From: Nocardioides sp.
GTDB taxonomy: Bacteria; Actinomycetota; Actinomycetes; Propionibacteriales; Nocardioidaceae
Assembly: GCF_030149505.1 (NCBI RefSeq)
Contig: NZ_JASBRN010000012.1
Span: forward strand, 62,001 to 126,000
Length of the DNA stretch: 64,000 nt
Direction of reading: 5' to 3'
The position numbers were made by a program, and so were the translations under genes. Position 1 is the first letter of the stretch; each line of letters begins with the position of its first letter. Of the stretch, positions 17,811-28,338 are shown one piece after another. Below the pieces are notes generated by a model. That model made no database searches, was not told the DNA's origin, and worked only from the letters and a program-made list of their open reading frames with translations.

Positions 17811-17998
17811 GTGCGGTGCTGCGCCGCCTGGCGGCCCCGGCCCTCCTGGCGGCAGGCGTGCTGCTCACCGCCCTCCTCGGGGTCGGGCTCCTCGACGACG
17901 GTCCGGTCCGCATCGGGCTCGGCTGGGTGATCGCCCTGGTGGCGGGGGCCGCCGTGCACCGCACCGCCGTCGTCGCCGACGGACGCCGCGGTGGATGA
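17807..17998 (+). CDS. Small membrane protein
   Basis: MSAVLRRLAAPALLAAGVLLTALLGVGLL...; ATGA overlap with the upstream gene. Confidence 0.6.
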   Translation: MSAVLRRLAAPALLAAGVLLTALLGVGLLDDGPVRIGLGWVIALVAGAAVHRTAVVADGRRGG

Positions 17999-18027
17999 CC
18001 CGCCCGGGTCTCGGCGGGAGCACGACG

Positions 18028-18057
18028 AAGGCCCCGGGTCGGTGACCCGGGGCCTTT
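18028..18057 (+). terminator. Rho-independent-like terminator
   Basis: AAGGCCCCGGGTCGGTGACCCGGGGCCTTT. Confidence 0.85.
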
Positions 18058-18065
18058 CGCTCACG

Positions 18066-18149
18066 TGCGCGAGGGGGGAGTTGAACCCCCACGTCCTTTC
18101 GGACACACGGACCTGAACCGTGCGCGTCTGCCTATTCCGCCACTCGCGC
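18066..18149 (-). tRNA. tRNA-Leu(CAG)
   Basis: Reverse complement GCGCGAGTGGCGGAATAGGCAGACGCGCACGGTTCAGGTCCGTGTGTCC...GGGTTCAACTCCCCCCTCGCGCA; anticodon CAG, long variable arm. Confidence 0.95.
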
Positions 18150-18452
18150 GTGAAGCGTGTGGAGGTTATCCCAGTCGGGGGTGCAGACCCAAACCGCGGG
18201 AGGGAACCGGCTGCGGGGCCGAGGGCACCCGCCCCCCAGCACACCCCCGCCCGCCACGCGGGGTGACACCGCCGGGGCCGGGCTTCGTTACCATCGCACC
18301 CGACCCGGCGTCCGCCGACTGCTGCGTCCTGCCCGCGCACGTCACACCCGCGCGTGGGCGTGGGTCGGCGCTGCGGGGGGAAGACCCCGTCCGGACCAGC
18401 AGCACCCACCGGCACAGGACCCGGCACAGGACCCAGAGAGGAGGAGTCGGGC

Positions 18453-19160
18453 ATGAGCAGCCTCCAGCGCTTCGAACGACGCCTCGAGACGATGATCTCC
18501 GGGGCCTTCGCGCGCGCCTTCCGCTCCGCGGTCCAGCCCGTCGAGATCGCGGCCGCGCTGCAGCGCGAGTGCGACAACAACGCCCAGATCCTGTCGCGGC
18601 AGCGGCGCCTGGTGCCCAACGACTTCCACGTGGAGCTCGCGCAGAGCGACCTCGACCGGCTGGCGCCGTACGACACCGCGATGGCCGCGGAGCTGGAGAA
18701 GCAGGTCACCGAGCACGCCCAGACCAACGGCTACTCCTTCCCCGGCCCGGTCACCATCGAGTTCGAGGTCGCCGATGACCTCACCACCGGCCGCTTCCGC
18801 GTCCGCAGCCGCGCCACCGCCAAGGTGAGCAGCAACAGCACCCACACGCAGGTCGGCCGCGCACGCGCCGTCCTCGAGGTCAACGGCACCCAGCACCCGC
18901 TGCTGCCGCCGGGCGTCGTCGTGGGCCGCGGCACCGACGCCGACGTCCGGATCAACGACCCGGGCGTGAGCCGCCAGCACGTGGAGTTCCGGGTGGACGC
19001 CTCCGGCGAGCGGATCAAGGTCGACGTGCGCGACCTCGGCTCGACCAACGGGATGCTCGTGGACGGGCAGAAGATGAGCCGCTCGGTCGCCGACGACGGC
19101 ACCGAGGTCAAGATCGGCAACACCGTGCTGCGCGTGAGGCTGGTGCGCGACGATGTCTGA
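18453..19160 (+). CDS. fhaA: FHA domain protein with DUF3662 N-terminus
   Basis: MSSLQRFERRLETMISGAFARAFRSAVQPVEIAAALQREC...; C-terminal FHA; operon context. Confidence 0.95.
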   Translation: MSSLQRFERRLETMISGAFARAFRSAVQPVEIAAALQRECDNNAQILSRQRRLVPNDFHVELAQSDLDRLAPYDTAMAAELEKQVTEHAQTNGYSFPGPVTIEFEVADDLTTGRFRVRSRATAKVSSNSTHTQVGRARAVLEVNGTQHPLLPPGVVVGRGTDADVRINDPGVSRQHVEFRVDASGERIKVDVRDLGSTNGMLVDGQKMSRSVADDGTEVKIGNTVLRVRLVRDDV

Positions 19161-19626
19161 GCTGACCCTGCTGCTCATCCGGATCGCCTACCTCGCGGTC
19201 CTGTGGATCTTCGTCCTCTCCGCCATCTCCGTGATCCGCTCCGACATGTTCGGCGCCCGGGTCCCCGAGACCGCCCGCACCCCCGAGCCCCGCGGCCGCG
19301 AGCCCAAGGCCAAGGCCCCGTCCAAGCGCCGCGGCTCGCCCACCCACGTCCTGGTCACCGAGGGCGCCAACGCCGGCGAGCGCGCCGACCTCGCCGCTGC
19401 GCCCGTCCTCATCGGCCGCGGCTCCGACGCCGCGATCCGCCTCGACGACGACTACGTCTCCACCCGCCACGCCCGGATCGCCGCGTCCGGGGACCAGTGG
19501 TTCGTGGAGGACCTCGGCTCCACCAACGGCACCTACATCGGCACCGTGCGCATCACGCAGCCGACCACGATCACGCTCGGGACCCAGGTGCGGATCGGCA
19601 AGACGATCCTGGAGCTGCGCAAGTGA
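19153..19626 (+). CDS. fhaB: FHA domain protein
   Basis: N-terminal TM plus FHA (VLIGRGSDAAIRLDDDYVSTRHARI...LGSTNGTYIG). Confidence 0.95.
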   Translation: MSELTLLLIRIAYLAVLWIFVLSAISVIRSDMFGARVPETARTPEPRGREPKAKAPSKRRGSPTHVLVTEGANAGERADLAAAPVLIGRGSDAAIRLDDDYVSTRHARIAASGDQWFVEDLGSTNGTYIGTVRITQPTTITLGTQVRIGKTILELRK

Positions 19627-21047
19627 GCCAGCCCGGCAGCGGGAGCGACCCGACCAGCGCAGGCCCGGCGACGCTGCGGCTGCACTGGTCGGCGATCTCC
19701 GACGTCGGGCGGGTGCGCAAGGACAACCAGGACTCCGGGTACGCCGGGCCGTGGCTGCTCACCGTCTGCGACGGCGTCGGCGGCGCGATGCGCGGCGACA
19801 TCGCCTCCAGCGTGGCCGTCCAGCAGCTGCGCCGCCTCGACGAGGAGCCCCCGGGCCCGCTCGAGGCCGACGAGCTGCTCGGCCGCGTCGGCGGCGCGCT
19901 GCACCGCGCGCACGACCGGATCGGCGAGGTCGTCGACGAGGACCCCGCCCTCAACGGCACCAGCACCACCGCCACCGTCCTGCACTTCGACGGCCGCCAG
20001 GTCGGTGTCGGCCACGTCGGCGACAGCCGGGCCTACCTCCTGCGCGAGGGCGAGATCAGCAGGCTGACCAGCGACCACACCTTCGTGCAGAGCCTGGTCG
20101 ACGAGGGCCGGATCACCGAGGCCGAGTCGCGGGTGCACCCGCACCGCAACCTCATCCTCAAGGCGGTCGACGGCATCCACGAGGCCGAGCCCGATCTCTT
20201 CGTCGTGGCCCTGCAGTCCGGCGACCGGCTCCTCGTCTGCTCCGACGGCGCGACCGCCTCCCTCGACGACGACGACCTGCTCGCGATCCTCGGCGACGGC
20301 ACCCCCGACTACGCCGCCGTCGAGCTGGTCCGCCGTGCCCTCGACGCCGGCTCCACCGACAACGTCACCTGCCTGGTCGCCGACGTGCTCGACGAGGCCG
20401 CCGCCGCGGCACGCAGCGAGGAGCTCGCCGACCTCCAGCCGATGGTGGTCGGCGCGGCGACCGACGTACGCCGTCGCCCGCACCGGCACGCGCTGGGCAC
20501 CGGCCTGGGCTCCGGGCTGTTCCGCGGCCGCACCGACACCGGCGAGCTGCCGGCCGTCGACGCCGACCTCCCGCCCGACCTGCCCGCCGACGTCCACGCG
20601 ATCCCCAGCGACCCGGTCGACCCCGAGGCGGCGCGCTACGCTCCGCGGCCTCCGCGCCGCTTCGCCTGGGCCCGGCGGGCTCTCCTCGCCCTGGTGCTGG
20701 TCGGCCTGGGGTGGATGGGCGTGGCGGCGGCGTACACCTGGACCCAGCAGCAGTACTACGTCGGCGAGGTCGACGGCCAGGTCCAGATCTTCCGCGGCGT
20801 CGACCTCTCGCTCCCGGGCGTGGAGCTCTCCGAGCCCTACGAGTCCACCAACGTCACCCTCGACCGGCTGCCGGAGTTCGTGGCCGACGGGGTCCGCGAG
20901 GGCGTCGCCGCCGACGACCTCGAGGACGCCCGCACCATCGTGGAGAACCTCGCGCGGCAGATGAGCGCCGAGCCCACCGACGCCTCCGGCGACACCGGCT
21001 CCTCCGACACCGGCTCCTCAGGGTCGGCCCGACCCGAGGGCAGGTGA
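19623..21047 (+). CDS. pstP: PP2C Ser/Thr phosphatase
   Basis: LRLHWSAISDVGRVRKDNQDSGYAGPWLLTVCDGVGGAMRGDIAS...GDSRAYLLREGE; C-terminal TM. Confidence 0.95.
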   Translation: MSQPGSGSDPTSAGPATLRLHWSAISDVGRVRKDNQDSGYAGPWLLTVCDGVGGAMRGDIASSVAVQQLRRLDEEPPGPLEADELLGRVGGALHRAHDRIGEVVDEDPALNGTSTTATVLHFDGRQVGVGHVGDSRAYLLREGEISRLTSDHTFVQSLVDEGRITEAESRVHPHRNLILKAVDGIHEAEPDLFVVALQSGDRLLVCSDGATASLDDDDLLAILGDGTPDYAAVELVRRALDAGSTDNVTCLVADVLDEAAAAARSEELADLQPMVVGAATDVRRRPHRHALGTGLGSGLFRGRTDTGELPAVDADLPPDLPADVHAIPSDPVDPEAARYAPRPPRRFAWARRALLALVLVGLGWMGVAAAYTWTQQQYYVGEVDGQVQIFRGVDLSLPGVELSEPYESTNVTLDRLPEFVADGVREGVAADDLEDARTIVENLARQMSAEPTDASGDTGSSDTGSSGSARPEGR

Positions 21048-22453
21048 GCGGCATGTCGCAGACGACCGGCAACCCGATCCTCGGTTTCGTGCACCGTCGC
21101 CGCCGCGGCGCGGAGCTCTTCCTGCTGGTGCTGGCCCTGGCCGTCGGCATCGGTGCCTACGCCGCCGTCGGGGTCGGCGTCGAGGGCGCCGTCCCCACCG
21201 ACCTCATCGGGTACGGCGGGTGGCTGGCCGCCCTCGTGGTCGGCGCGCACATCGTCGTACGCCTCGTCGCGCCGTACGCCGACCCGGTGCTGCTGCCCGT
21301 CGTGGCCGCCCTCAACGGGCTCGGCCTGGCCGTGATCCACCGACTCGACCTCACCGAGGACACCGGCTTCGCCGCCCAGCAGCTGGTGTGGATGACGATC
21401 GGCGTCGCGCTCTTCGTCGGCACCCTGGTGCTGCTGCGCGACCACCGCATCCTCACCCGCTTCACCTACACATCGGGCCTGGCCGCGATCGTCCTGCTGC
21501 TCATGCCGATGCTGCCGCTGATCGGCAACGAGGTCCGCGGCGCCCGCATCTGGGTGCGCCTGGGCCCGGTCGGCATGCAGCCCGGCGAGGTCGCCAAGGT
21601 GCTGCTCGTCATCGCCTTCGCCGGCTACCTCGTGTTGCACCGCGACGCGCTGGCGCTGGCCGGGCGCCGGCTGCTCTTCGTCGACCTGCCCCGCGGGCGC
21701 GACCTGGGGCCGATCCTCGGCATGTGGCTGATCAGCCTCGGCATCCTGGTCTTCCAGCGCGACCTCGGCTCCAGCCTGCTCTTCTTCGGGCTCTTCCTCT
21801 TCATGCTGTACGTCGCCACCGAGCGCGCCGGGTGGCTCGTCGTCGGCGGGGGGCTCTTCCTCGGCGGCGCCCTGGTGGCCTGGCAGCTCTTCAGCCACGT
21901 GCAGACCCGGGTGAACGTGTGGCTGAACCCGTTCGACTACTACGGCCCCGGCACCAACGACTCCGCCTTCCAGCCGGTCGAGGCGACCTTCGGGATGGCC
22001 TGGGGCGGGCTGCTGGGCCGCGGCTTCGGCGGCGGCGACCCGGGGCGGGTGCCGTTCGCGGAGTCCGACTTCATCATGGCCGCCATCGGCGAGGAGCTCG
22101 GGCTGACCGGGATGATGGCCGTCCTGGTGCTCTACGGGCTGATCGTCGAGCGCGGCCTGCGGGCGGCGCTGATCTCCCGCGACGGCTTCGGCAAGCTGCT
22201 GGCCACCGGCCTGGCCTCGGTCTTCGCGCTGCAGGTCTTCGTGGTCATCGGTGGGGTGACGGGGCTGATCCCGCTCACCGGCCTCACCACGCCCTTCCTG
22301 TCGTACGGCGGGTCGTCGCTGGTCGCGAACTGGGTGATCATCGCGCTGCTGCTGCGCGTCTCCGACCTGGCCCGCCGCCCGGTCCCCGAGCTCACCACCG
22401 CCGACGACGACGCCGGTGACCAGGACACCCAGGTGATCCGGGTGGCTCGATGA
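21044..22453 (+). CDS. rodA: FtsW/RodA/SpoVE family protein
   Basis: VFQRDLGSSLLFFGLFLFMLYVATER...FIMAAIGEELGLTGMM...TTPFLSYGGSSLVANW. Confidence 0.95.
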   Translation: MSGMSQTTGNPILGFVHRRRRGAELFLLVLALAVGIGAYAAVGVGVEGAVPTDLIGYGGWLAALVVGAHIVVRLVAPYADPVLLPVVAALNGLGLAVIHRLDLTEDTGFAAQQLVWMTIGVALFVGTLVLLRDHRILTRFTYTSGLAAIVLLLMPMLPLIGNEVRGARIWVRLGPVGMQPGEVAKVLLVIAFAGYLVLHRDALALAGRRLLFVDLPRGRDLGPILGMWLISLGILVFQRDLGSSLLFFGLFLFMLYVATERAGWLVVGGGLFLGGALVAWQLFSHVQTRVNVWLNPFDYYGPGTNDSAFQPVEATFGMAWGGLLGRGFGGGDPGRVPFAESDFIMAAIGEELGLTGMMAVLVLYGLIVERGLRAALISRDGFGKLLATGLASVFALQVFVVIGGVTGLIPLTGLTTPFLSYGGSSLVANWVIIALLLRVSDLARRPVPELTTADDDAGDQDTQVIRVAR

Positions 22454-23952
22454 ACAAGCCGATCCGCACCATCTCGGTGGCCTTCCTCGTCCTCTTCCTG
22501 GCACTGATGGCCAACGTGACCTATCTGCAGTACTGGCGCGCCGACTCCCTCGCCGACGACGGGCGCAACCGTCGTGCCGTCGACGAGGCCTTCTCCCAGC
22601 CGCGCGGAGCGATCCTCGTGGGCCGGGAGCCGGTCGCGGAGTCGGTGCCGTCCGACGACCGCTTCGAGTACCAGCGGACCTACCCGCAGCCGCTCGCCTA
22701 CGCGCACATCACCGGTTGGTACAACTACTTCAACGCCCAGTCCGGCGCCTGCAGCACCTGCCAGCGACGGATCGAGCAGACCCAGGACGACCTGCTGAGC
22801 GGCGAGGACGACCGGCTCTTCGTCACCCGCCTCGTCGACCTGCTCAGCAACGAGACCTCCGAGGGCGGCAACGTCGCCCTCACCCTCGACCCCGTGGCCC
22901 AGCGCGCCGCCTTCGACGGCCTGCGCGAGGTGCTCGGCCCCGAGGGCCAGGGCGCGGTCGTGGCCCTCGAGCCGCGCACCGGCAAGGTGCTGGCGATGGT
23001 CTCCCTGCCGACCTTCGACCCCAACCGGCTGGCCAGCCACGACCTCTCCGTGGTCAGCAGTGCGGGGGAGGAGCTCGAAGAGGACCCGGCACAGCCCTTG
23101 CTCAACCGCGCCATCCAGACCACGCTGCCCCCGGGCTCGACGTTCAAGGTCGTGACGGCGGCCGCAGCGATCGAGAACGGCCTCTACGAGGTGGGTGACG
23201 ACGTCCCCGGCGGGCCCACCTTCCAGCTGCCGCAGACCACCGGCGACACCGGCCTCATCGACAACCAGGGCCGCTCCTGCGGGGCGAGCACCGTCCCCTT
23301 CGCCCAGGCCATGGCCCAGTCCTGCAACACCACGTTCGCGCGGCTGGCCATCGAGGTCGGCGCGGAGCGGATGGAGGAGCAGGCCGAGGCGTTCGGCTTC
23401 AACCAGGAGTACTTCGACGACCTGCTCCCCCAGGCGGTCTCCCGCTTTCCCGAGGAGATGAACGAGCCGCAGACCGGGCAGTCGGGCATCGGCCAGTTCG
23501 ACGTCGCCGCGACCCCGCTGCAGATGGCGATGGTCGTCGCCGGCATCGCCAACGGCGGCACGGTCATGAAGCCCTACCTCGTCGACGAGGTGCAGAGCCC
23601 GGAGTTCGAGCAGATCGAGCAGACCGACCCCGAGGCACTCTCCGAGGCGGTCTCCTCCTCGACGGCCTCCCAGCTCACCGACCTGCTCGTCGCGACCGTC
23701 GACGAGGGCACCGCCAGCCCGGCGGCGATCCCCGGCGTGCAGGTGGCCGGCAAGACCGGCACGGCCCAGAGCGGCCAGGACGACGTGCCGCCGTACGCCT
23801 GGTTCGTCTCCTTCGCCCCGGCCGACGACCCCGAGGTCGCCGTCGCGGTGATGATCCAGGAGGCGCCGGGCATCGAGCGCGGCGAGATCGCGGGCGGCCT
23901 GCTGGGCGGCCCGATCGCGAAGGCCATCATGAAAGCGGTGATCAACCGGTGA
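22450..23952 (+). CDS. pbpA: Penicillin-binding protein (transpeptidase)
   Basis: PGSTFKVVTAAAAIENG, SCNTTFARLA, AGKTGTAQSG motifs. Confidence 0.95.
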   Translation: MNKPIRTISVAFLVLFLALMANVTYLQYWRADSLADDGRNRRAVDEAFSQPRGAILVGREPVAESVPSDDRFEYQRTYPQPLAYAHITGWYNYFNAQSGACSTCQRRIEQTQDDLLSGEDDRLFVTRLVDLLSNETSEGGNVALTLDPVAQRAAFDGLREVLGPEGQGAVVALEPRTGKVLAMVSLPTFDPNRLASHDLSVVSSAGEELEEDPAQPLLNRAIQTTLPPGSTFKVVTAAAAIENGLYEVGDDVPGGPTFQLPQTTGDTGLIDNQGRSCGASTVPFAQAMAQSCNTTFARLAIEVGAERMEEQAEAFGFNQEYFDDLLPQAVSRFPEEMNEPQTGQSGIGQFDVAATPLQMAMVVAGIANGGTVMKPYLVDEVQSPEFEQIEQTDPEALSEAVSSSTASQLTDLLVATVDEGTASPAAIPGVQVAGKTGTAQSGQDDVPPYAWFVSFAPADDPEVAVAVMIQEAPGIERGEIAGGLLGGPIAKAIMKAVINR

Positions 23953-25532
23953 CCCCGCCCGACAGCCCGTCCGACAGCTCGCTCGGTGGTGCCGGTGAGT
24001 TCGCCGACGACGCCCGGCGCTACCTCCTCGAGTCCCGGATCGCCACCGGCGGCATGGGCGAGGTCTGGCGCGCCCGCGACACCACCCTGGGCCGCACCGT
24101 CGCGGTCAAGGTGCTCAAGCGCGAGTACGCCGACGACGCCACGTTCCGCAGCCGGTTCGAGACCGAGGCCCGGCACGCCGCCTCGCTGCACCACCCCGGC
24201 ATCGCCGCGGTCTTCGACTTCGGCGAGGCGCAGTCCGTCGACGGGTCGGGTGTCCCCCGGCCCTACCTCGTCATGGAGCTCGTCGAGGGCCAGCCGTTGT
24301 CCGCGCTGCTGCGCCCCGGCTCGCCCATGGACCCCGGTGCGGCCGCCGCCCTCATGGCCCAGGCCGCGGACGCCATCGCCGCCGCACACGCCGCCGGGAT
24401 CGTCCACCGCGACGTGAAGCCGGCGAACCTGCTCGTCACCCCCGACCGGCAGGTCAAGGTCACCGACTTCGGCATCGCCAGGGCCGCCGACAGCGTCAGC
24501 CTCACCCAGACCGGCCAGGTCATGGGCACCCCGCAGTACCTCTCGCCCGAGCAGGCGCGCGGCAGCACCGCCACCGAGGCCTCCGACGTCTACTCCCTCG
24601 GGGTCGTGGCCTACGAGTGCCTGGCCGGACGGCGCCCCTTCGACGCCGGCTCCCCGGTCGCGACCGCGCTCGCGCACCTCAACCAGGAGCCGCCCGCCCT
24701 CCCCGACAGCGTCCCCGCCCCCCTCGCAGCGGTCGTCATGCGCGCCCTGGCCAAGGACCCGGCCGAGCGGTACGCCGGGGCCGGAGCCCTCGCCGCCGCC
24801 CTGCGCGACCCGGCAGGCTCGGGTGCGCCCGGCGGCGCGGCCGCCGCGGGTGCCGCCGGGGCCGGCGCCGCTGCCGCGGCGGACGCGCCGACCTCCGTCG
24901 TACCTCCGGTGGGGCCGCCGCTGGGAGCCACCGACGACCCGGCCACCGCCGTGCTGCCCGGTCTCGGCGCGGCCGCCGCTCCTGCGACCGCGGCGACCGG
25001 CACCGTGCCGGCCGCGCATCAGCAGGACCGCAAGGCCTTCCCGTGGGCGACCCTGCTGCTGGTGGTCGCACTGGTGTCCGTGGTCGTGCTCGTCGTGGTG
25101 CTGCTGCTCACCTCCGACGGTGACGAGGAGCCCGAGGAGGACCCGACGCGGACGCCCCCGAGGTCGCAGAGCCAGGAGCCGACCGAGGAGCCGACCACCC
25201 CGTCGGCGCCGGCGACGGTGGAGATCACCGAGTCCGACTACACCGGGCGCGACTACCGCGAGGTGCAGGAGCGGCTCTCCGACCTGGGGCTGAGCCCGGT
25301 CCTCAACGAGCTGAGCAACGACGGCAACCAGGAGCCGGGCATCGTCGACGGCGTCAACCCGACCGGCACACTGACCGAGGGCGACCAGATCACCATCTCC
25401 TACTGGGGCCCACGGCCCGAGACGCCGACGCCCACCCCGACCCCCAGCGAGGCCACTCCCTCGCCCGCTCCGTCAGAGAGCAGCTCGGACGCAGCGCTGC
25501 TCTCCGAGTCCAGCGAGGAGGCGCAGCAGTGA
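23949..25532 (+). CDS. pknA: Ser/Thr protein kinase with one PASTA-like extracellular domain
   Basis: Kinase motifs (VAVKVLKREY, HRDVKPANLL, DFGIARA) plus TM and YREVQERLSDLGLSPVL PASTA-like segment. Confidence 0.92.
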   Translation: MTPPDSPSDSSLGGAGEFADDARRYLLESRIATGGMGEVWRARDTTLGRTVAVKVLKREYADDATFRSRFETEARHAASLHHPGIAAVFDFGEAQSVDGSGVPRPYLVMELVEGQPLSALLRPGSPMDPGAAAALMAQAADAIAAAHAAGIVHRDVKPANLLVTPDRQVKVTDFGIARAADSVSLTQTGQVMGTPQYLSPEQARGSTATEASDVYSLGVVAYECLAGRRPFDAGSPVATALAHLNQEPPALPDSVPAPLAAVVMRALAKDPAERYAGAGALAAALRDPAGSGAPGGAAAAGAAGAGAAAAADAPTSVVPPVGPPLGATDDPATAVLPGLGAAAAPATAATGTVPAAHQQDRKAFPWATLLLVVALVSVVVLVVVLLLTSDGDEEPEEDPTRTPPRSQSQEPTEEPTTPSAPATVEITESDYTGRDYREVQERLSDLGLSPVLNELSNDGNQEPGIVDGVNPTGTLTEGDQITISYWGPRPETPTPTPTPSEATPSPAPSESSSDAALLSESSEEAQQ

Positions 25533-27346
25533 GCGAGACGGTCGGCGGACGCTACGAGCTCGGTGAGCTGCTGGGCCGCGGCGGCATGGCCGAGGTCCGC
25601 AAGGGCACCGACACGCGGCTGGGTCGCGTGGTCGCGGTCAAGCGGCTGCGCACGGACCTGGCCAGCGACGCGACCTTCCAGGCGCGCTTCCGCCGGGAGG
25701 CGCAGTCCTCGGCCTCGCTCAACCACCCCGCGATCGTGGCCGTCTACGACACCGGCGAGGAGCCGGGCGCCGACGGCAGCGGCATCGCCCAGCCCTACAT
25801 CGTGATGGAGTACGTCGCCGGGCGGACGCTGCGCGACATCCTGCGCGAGGGGCGCAAGATCCTGCCCGAGCGGGCCCTGGAGATCACCAGCGGCGTGCTG
25901 TCGGCCCTGGACTACTCCCACCGCGCGGGGATCATCCACCGCGACATCAAGCCGGGCAACGTCATGCTCACGCCGAGCGGCGACGTCAAGGTGATGGACT
26001 TCGGGATCGCCCGGGCGATCTCGGACGCCTCCTCCACGATGACCCAGACCGCGGCCGTGGTCGGCACCGCGCAGTACCTCTCCCCCGAGCAGGCCCGCGG
26101 CGAGACCGTCGACTCCCGCTCCGACGTCTACTCCGCCGGCTGCCTGCTCTACGAGCTGCTCACCGGCCGACCGCCCTTCATCGGCGACTCCCCGGTGGCG
26201 GTCGCCTACCAGCACGTGCGGGAGCAGGCAGCGCCGCCCAGCGACCACGACACCGACCTGCCGCCCGAGCTCGACGCCATCGTCATGAAGTCGCTCGCCA
26301 AGCGGGTCGAGGACCGCTACCAGTCCGCCGCCGCCATGCGCAGCGACATCGAGCGCTACCTCGCCGGCCGACCCGTGCAGGCCGCCGCCGTGCCGCCGGT
26401 CGTCCCCGGTCCCGCGACCGGCGCGACCCAGGTCGCGGGTCGTCCGATCGCCGCCCCCGTGGCCGGTCCGCCCGTCCCGCAGGCCGAGGACGAGCGCCGC
26501 ACCCCCGTGGGCTTCCTCGTGCTGCTGGGGCTGCTCGTGATCGGCCTGGTCGTCGCCGGCGCCCTGCTGTGGCCGCGGCTGTTCCCCGCCGCTCCCGACG
26601 AGAGGGCGGTCCCCGACGTGGTGGGCCGCTCCGAGAGCCAGGCCCGCCGGTTGCTGGGCGAGGCCGGCTTCGAGGTCGCCCCCACCGAGTTCGAGACCTC
26701 CGACCGCCCCGCCGGACGCGTGATCGACCAGGACCCCAGCGGCGACAGCTTCGTGGCCCCGGGCTCGGTCGTGACGATCACGGTCAGCAGCGGGCCGCCG
26801 GAGGTGGCCGTGCCGAACGTGACCAGCCAGCTGCTCGGGCAAGCCAAGGCCACCCTGGAGGCGCAGGGGTTCGAGGTCGAGGTCGTGCGCTCCGACACCG
26901 ACGACCCGCGCAACCAGGTGCTCTCCCAGGCCCCCGAGGCCGGGGCCGAGGTCGCCGAGGGCAGCACCGTCACCCTCACCGTCAGCGACGGGCCCGAGGA
27001 GGTGCCCGACGTGCGGGGCCAGCAGCAGGCGGCCGCCGAGCGGGCGATCCGCGACGCGGGCTTCAACCCCGTGGTCCGCGAGGACCCGACGTCGACCGAG
27101 CCCGCGGGCACCGTGGTGGACCAGGCCCCGGCCGGCGGCTCGACGCAGCCGCAGGGCACCGACATCCAGCTCTTCGTCTCGACCTTCGTCGAGCCGACCG
27201 AGGAGCCGTCGGAGGACCCCACCGACGACCCGACCGACCTGCCGACCGACGAGCCGTCGCCGACCGAGTCCCCCTCGGCGCTGCTCGGGGGCGGCCGGGG
27301 GCCCAGCAGCTCGTCCTCCCCGGCCGCTCGGCGGCGTACGCGCTGA
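25529..27346 (+). CDS. pknB: Ser/Thr protein kinase with PASTA repeats
   Basis: Kinase domain, TM, then about four PASTA units (VPDVVGRSESQARRLL..., VPNVTSQLLGQAKATL..., VPDVRGQQQAAAERAI...). Confidence 0.95.
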   Translation: MSETVGGRYELGELLGRGGMAEVRKGTDTRLGRVVAVKRLRTDLASDATFQARFRREAQSSASLNHPAIVAVYDTGEEPGADGSGIAQPYIVMEYVAGRTLRDILREGRKILPERALEITSGVLSALDYSHRAGIIHRDIKPGNVMLTPSGDVKVMDFGIARAISDASSTMTQTAAVVGTAQYLSPEQARGETVDSRSDVYSAGCLLYELLTGRPPFIGDSPVAVAYQHVREQAAPPSDHDTDLPPELDAIVMKSLAKRVEDRYQSAAAMRSDIERYLAGRPVQAAAVPPVVPGPATGATQVAGRPIAAPVAGPPVPQAEDERRTPVGFLVLLGLLVIGLVVAGALLWPRLFPAAPDERAVPDVVGRSESQARRLLGEAGFEVAPTEFETSDRPAGRVIDQDPSGDSFVAPGSVVTITVSSGPPEVAVPNVTSQLLGQAKATLEAQGFEVEVVRSDTDDPRNQVLSQAPEAGAEVAEGSTVTLTVSDGPEEVPDVRGQQQAAAERAIRDAGFNPVVREDPTSTEPAGTVVDQAPAGGSTQPQGTDIQLFVSTFVEPTEEPSEDPTDDPTDLPTDEPSPTESPSALLGGGRGPSSSSSPAARRRTR

Positions 27347-27383
27347 CGCCTGGGCCCGAGACCCGGCGACCACCGCCGACCGG

Positions 27384-28232
27384 CTACGCGAGCGGCTCGG
27401 CGTAGGACAGGTCGAGCAGGCCGTCGTACGCCGGTGCCTCGACCTCCTCCTCGACGCTCATCTCCCAGCCGATCTGGATGTCCTCGGTCAGCGACTGCTG
27501 GCGGTAGAACGAGAGGTAGGGGTCGCCGTCCACCGACGCGGCCAGCACCTCAGGGTCCCCGACCGCCTCGATGACGTAGGGCTGCGGGTAGGGGACGCCC
27601 TGGAGCGTGACCGAGTTGGCCTCGCACTTGATGCCGGTGGTGGAGACGATCCGCTGGCCCTGGACGGTCACGGCGCTGGCGCCGCCGCGCCACATCGCGT
27701 TGACGACGGCCTGGATGTCCTGCTGGTGGACGATGAGGAACTTCAGCGGCTGGGTGGTGTCCTCGGCCTGCAGAGGGGAGTCCGCGAGCACGATCCGGAC
27801 CCCCTCGCCCTCGCGGGGGGTCAGGCCCGAGGGGTCGCGCAGCTCCTCGACGCGCGCCTGGACGCGCTGCACGTCGCGGCTGCCGACCTGGGCGCTCAGG
27901 TCGCTGACCTGGCCGGTGAGGTCCTCGACGCGCGCGCGCAGCTCCTCGTAGGCCTTGGCCTCGGCCTGCACCAGCGAGGCGAGGTCGGTGTAGCGCCCGG
28001 CCCGGAGGTCGGTGCCCTCGCTGTTGACCGCGCTCACGGCGAAGAGCGAGCCGCTGAGCAGCACCATCAGCGGCGTACCCACCCGCCAGGGGCTGCGGGG
28101 ACGAGCCGGCGTCGCGTCACCGCTGCGGGCCCGGCGCAGCGCCCGGAGCGCGCGCGCGGGCGCACCGCCCCGAGGCGCCTCGGGGCTCTCCCCCGGGCCC
28201 GCGGGCGGCCTCACGTCGGTTCCCGTGCTCAT
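27384..28232 (-). CDS. DUF881 family membrane protein
   Basis: Coiled coil then GEGVRIVLADSPLQ...LKFLIVHQQDIQAVVNAMWRGGASAVTVQGQRIVSTTGIKCEANSVTLQG. Confidence 0.88.
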   Translation of the reverse strand: MSTGTDVRPPAGPGESPEAPRGGAPARALRALRRARSGDATPARPRSPWRVGTPLMVLLSGSLFAVSAVNSEGTDLRAGRYTDLASLVQAEAKAYEELRARVEDLTGQVSDLSAQVGSRDVQRVQARVEELRDPSGLTPREGEGVRIVLADSPLQAEDTTQPLKFLIVHQQDIQAVVNAMWRGGASAVTVQGQRIVSTTGIKCEANSVTLQGVPYPQPYVIEAVGDPEVLAASVDGDPYLSFYRQQSLTEDIQIGWEMSVEEEVEAPAYDGLLDLSYAEPLA

Positions 28233-28338
28233 GCCCACTAGGGTAGGCGCCTGGGCCAGCCCGCCCGGCCCCCGCACGTGCACCGCAGTCGGTGCGGTGC
28301 GGCCCCGCCTGACCCGGAACCTCGAGGAGCACCCTGCC

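Noticed and set aside
17237-17998. 253-aa ORF spanning the DksA-like gene and the small membrane gene
   Set aside because: Out-of-frame; Pro/Arg/Ala-rich, while the two coupled ORFs encode recognisable products.
18065-18778. ORF beginning MREGGVEPPRPFGHTDLNRARLPIPPLARE
   Set aside because: N-terminus is the antisense translation of tRNA-Leu; the rest is out-of-frame with fhaA.
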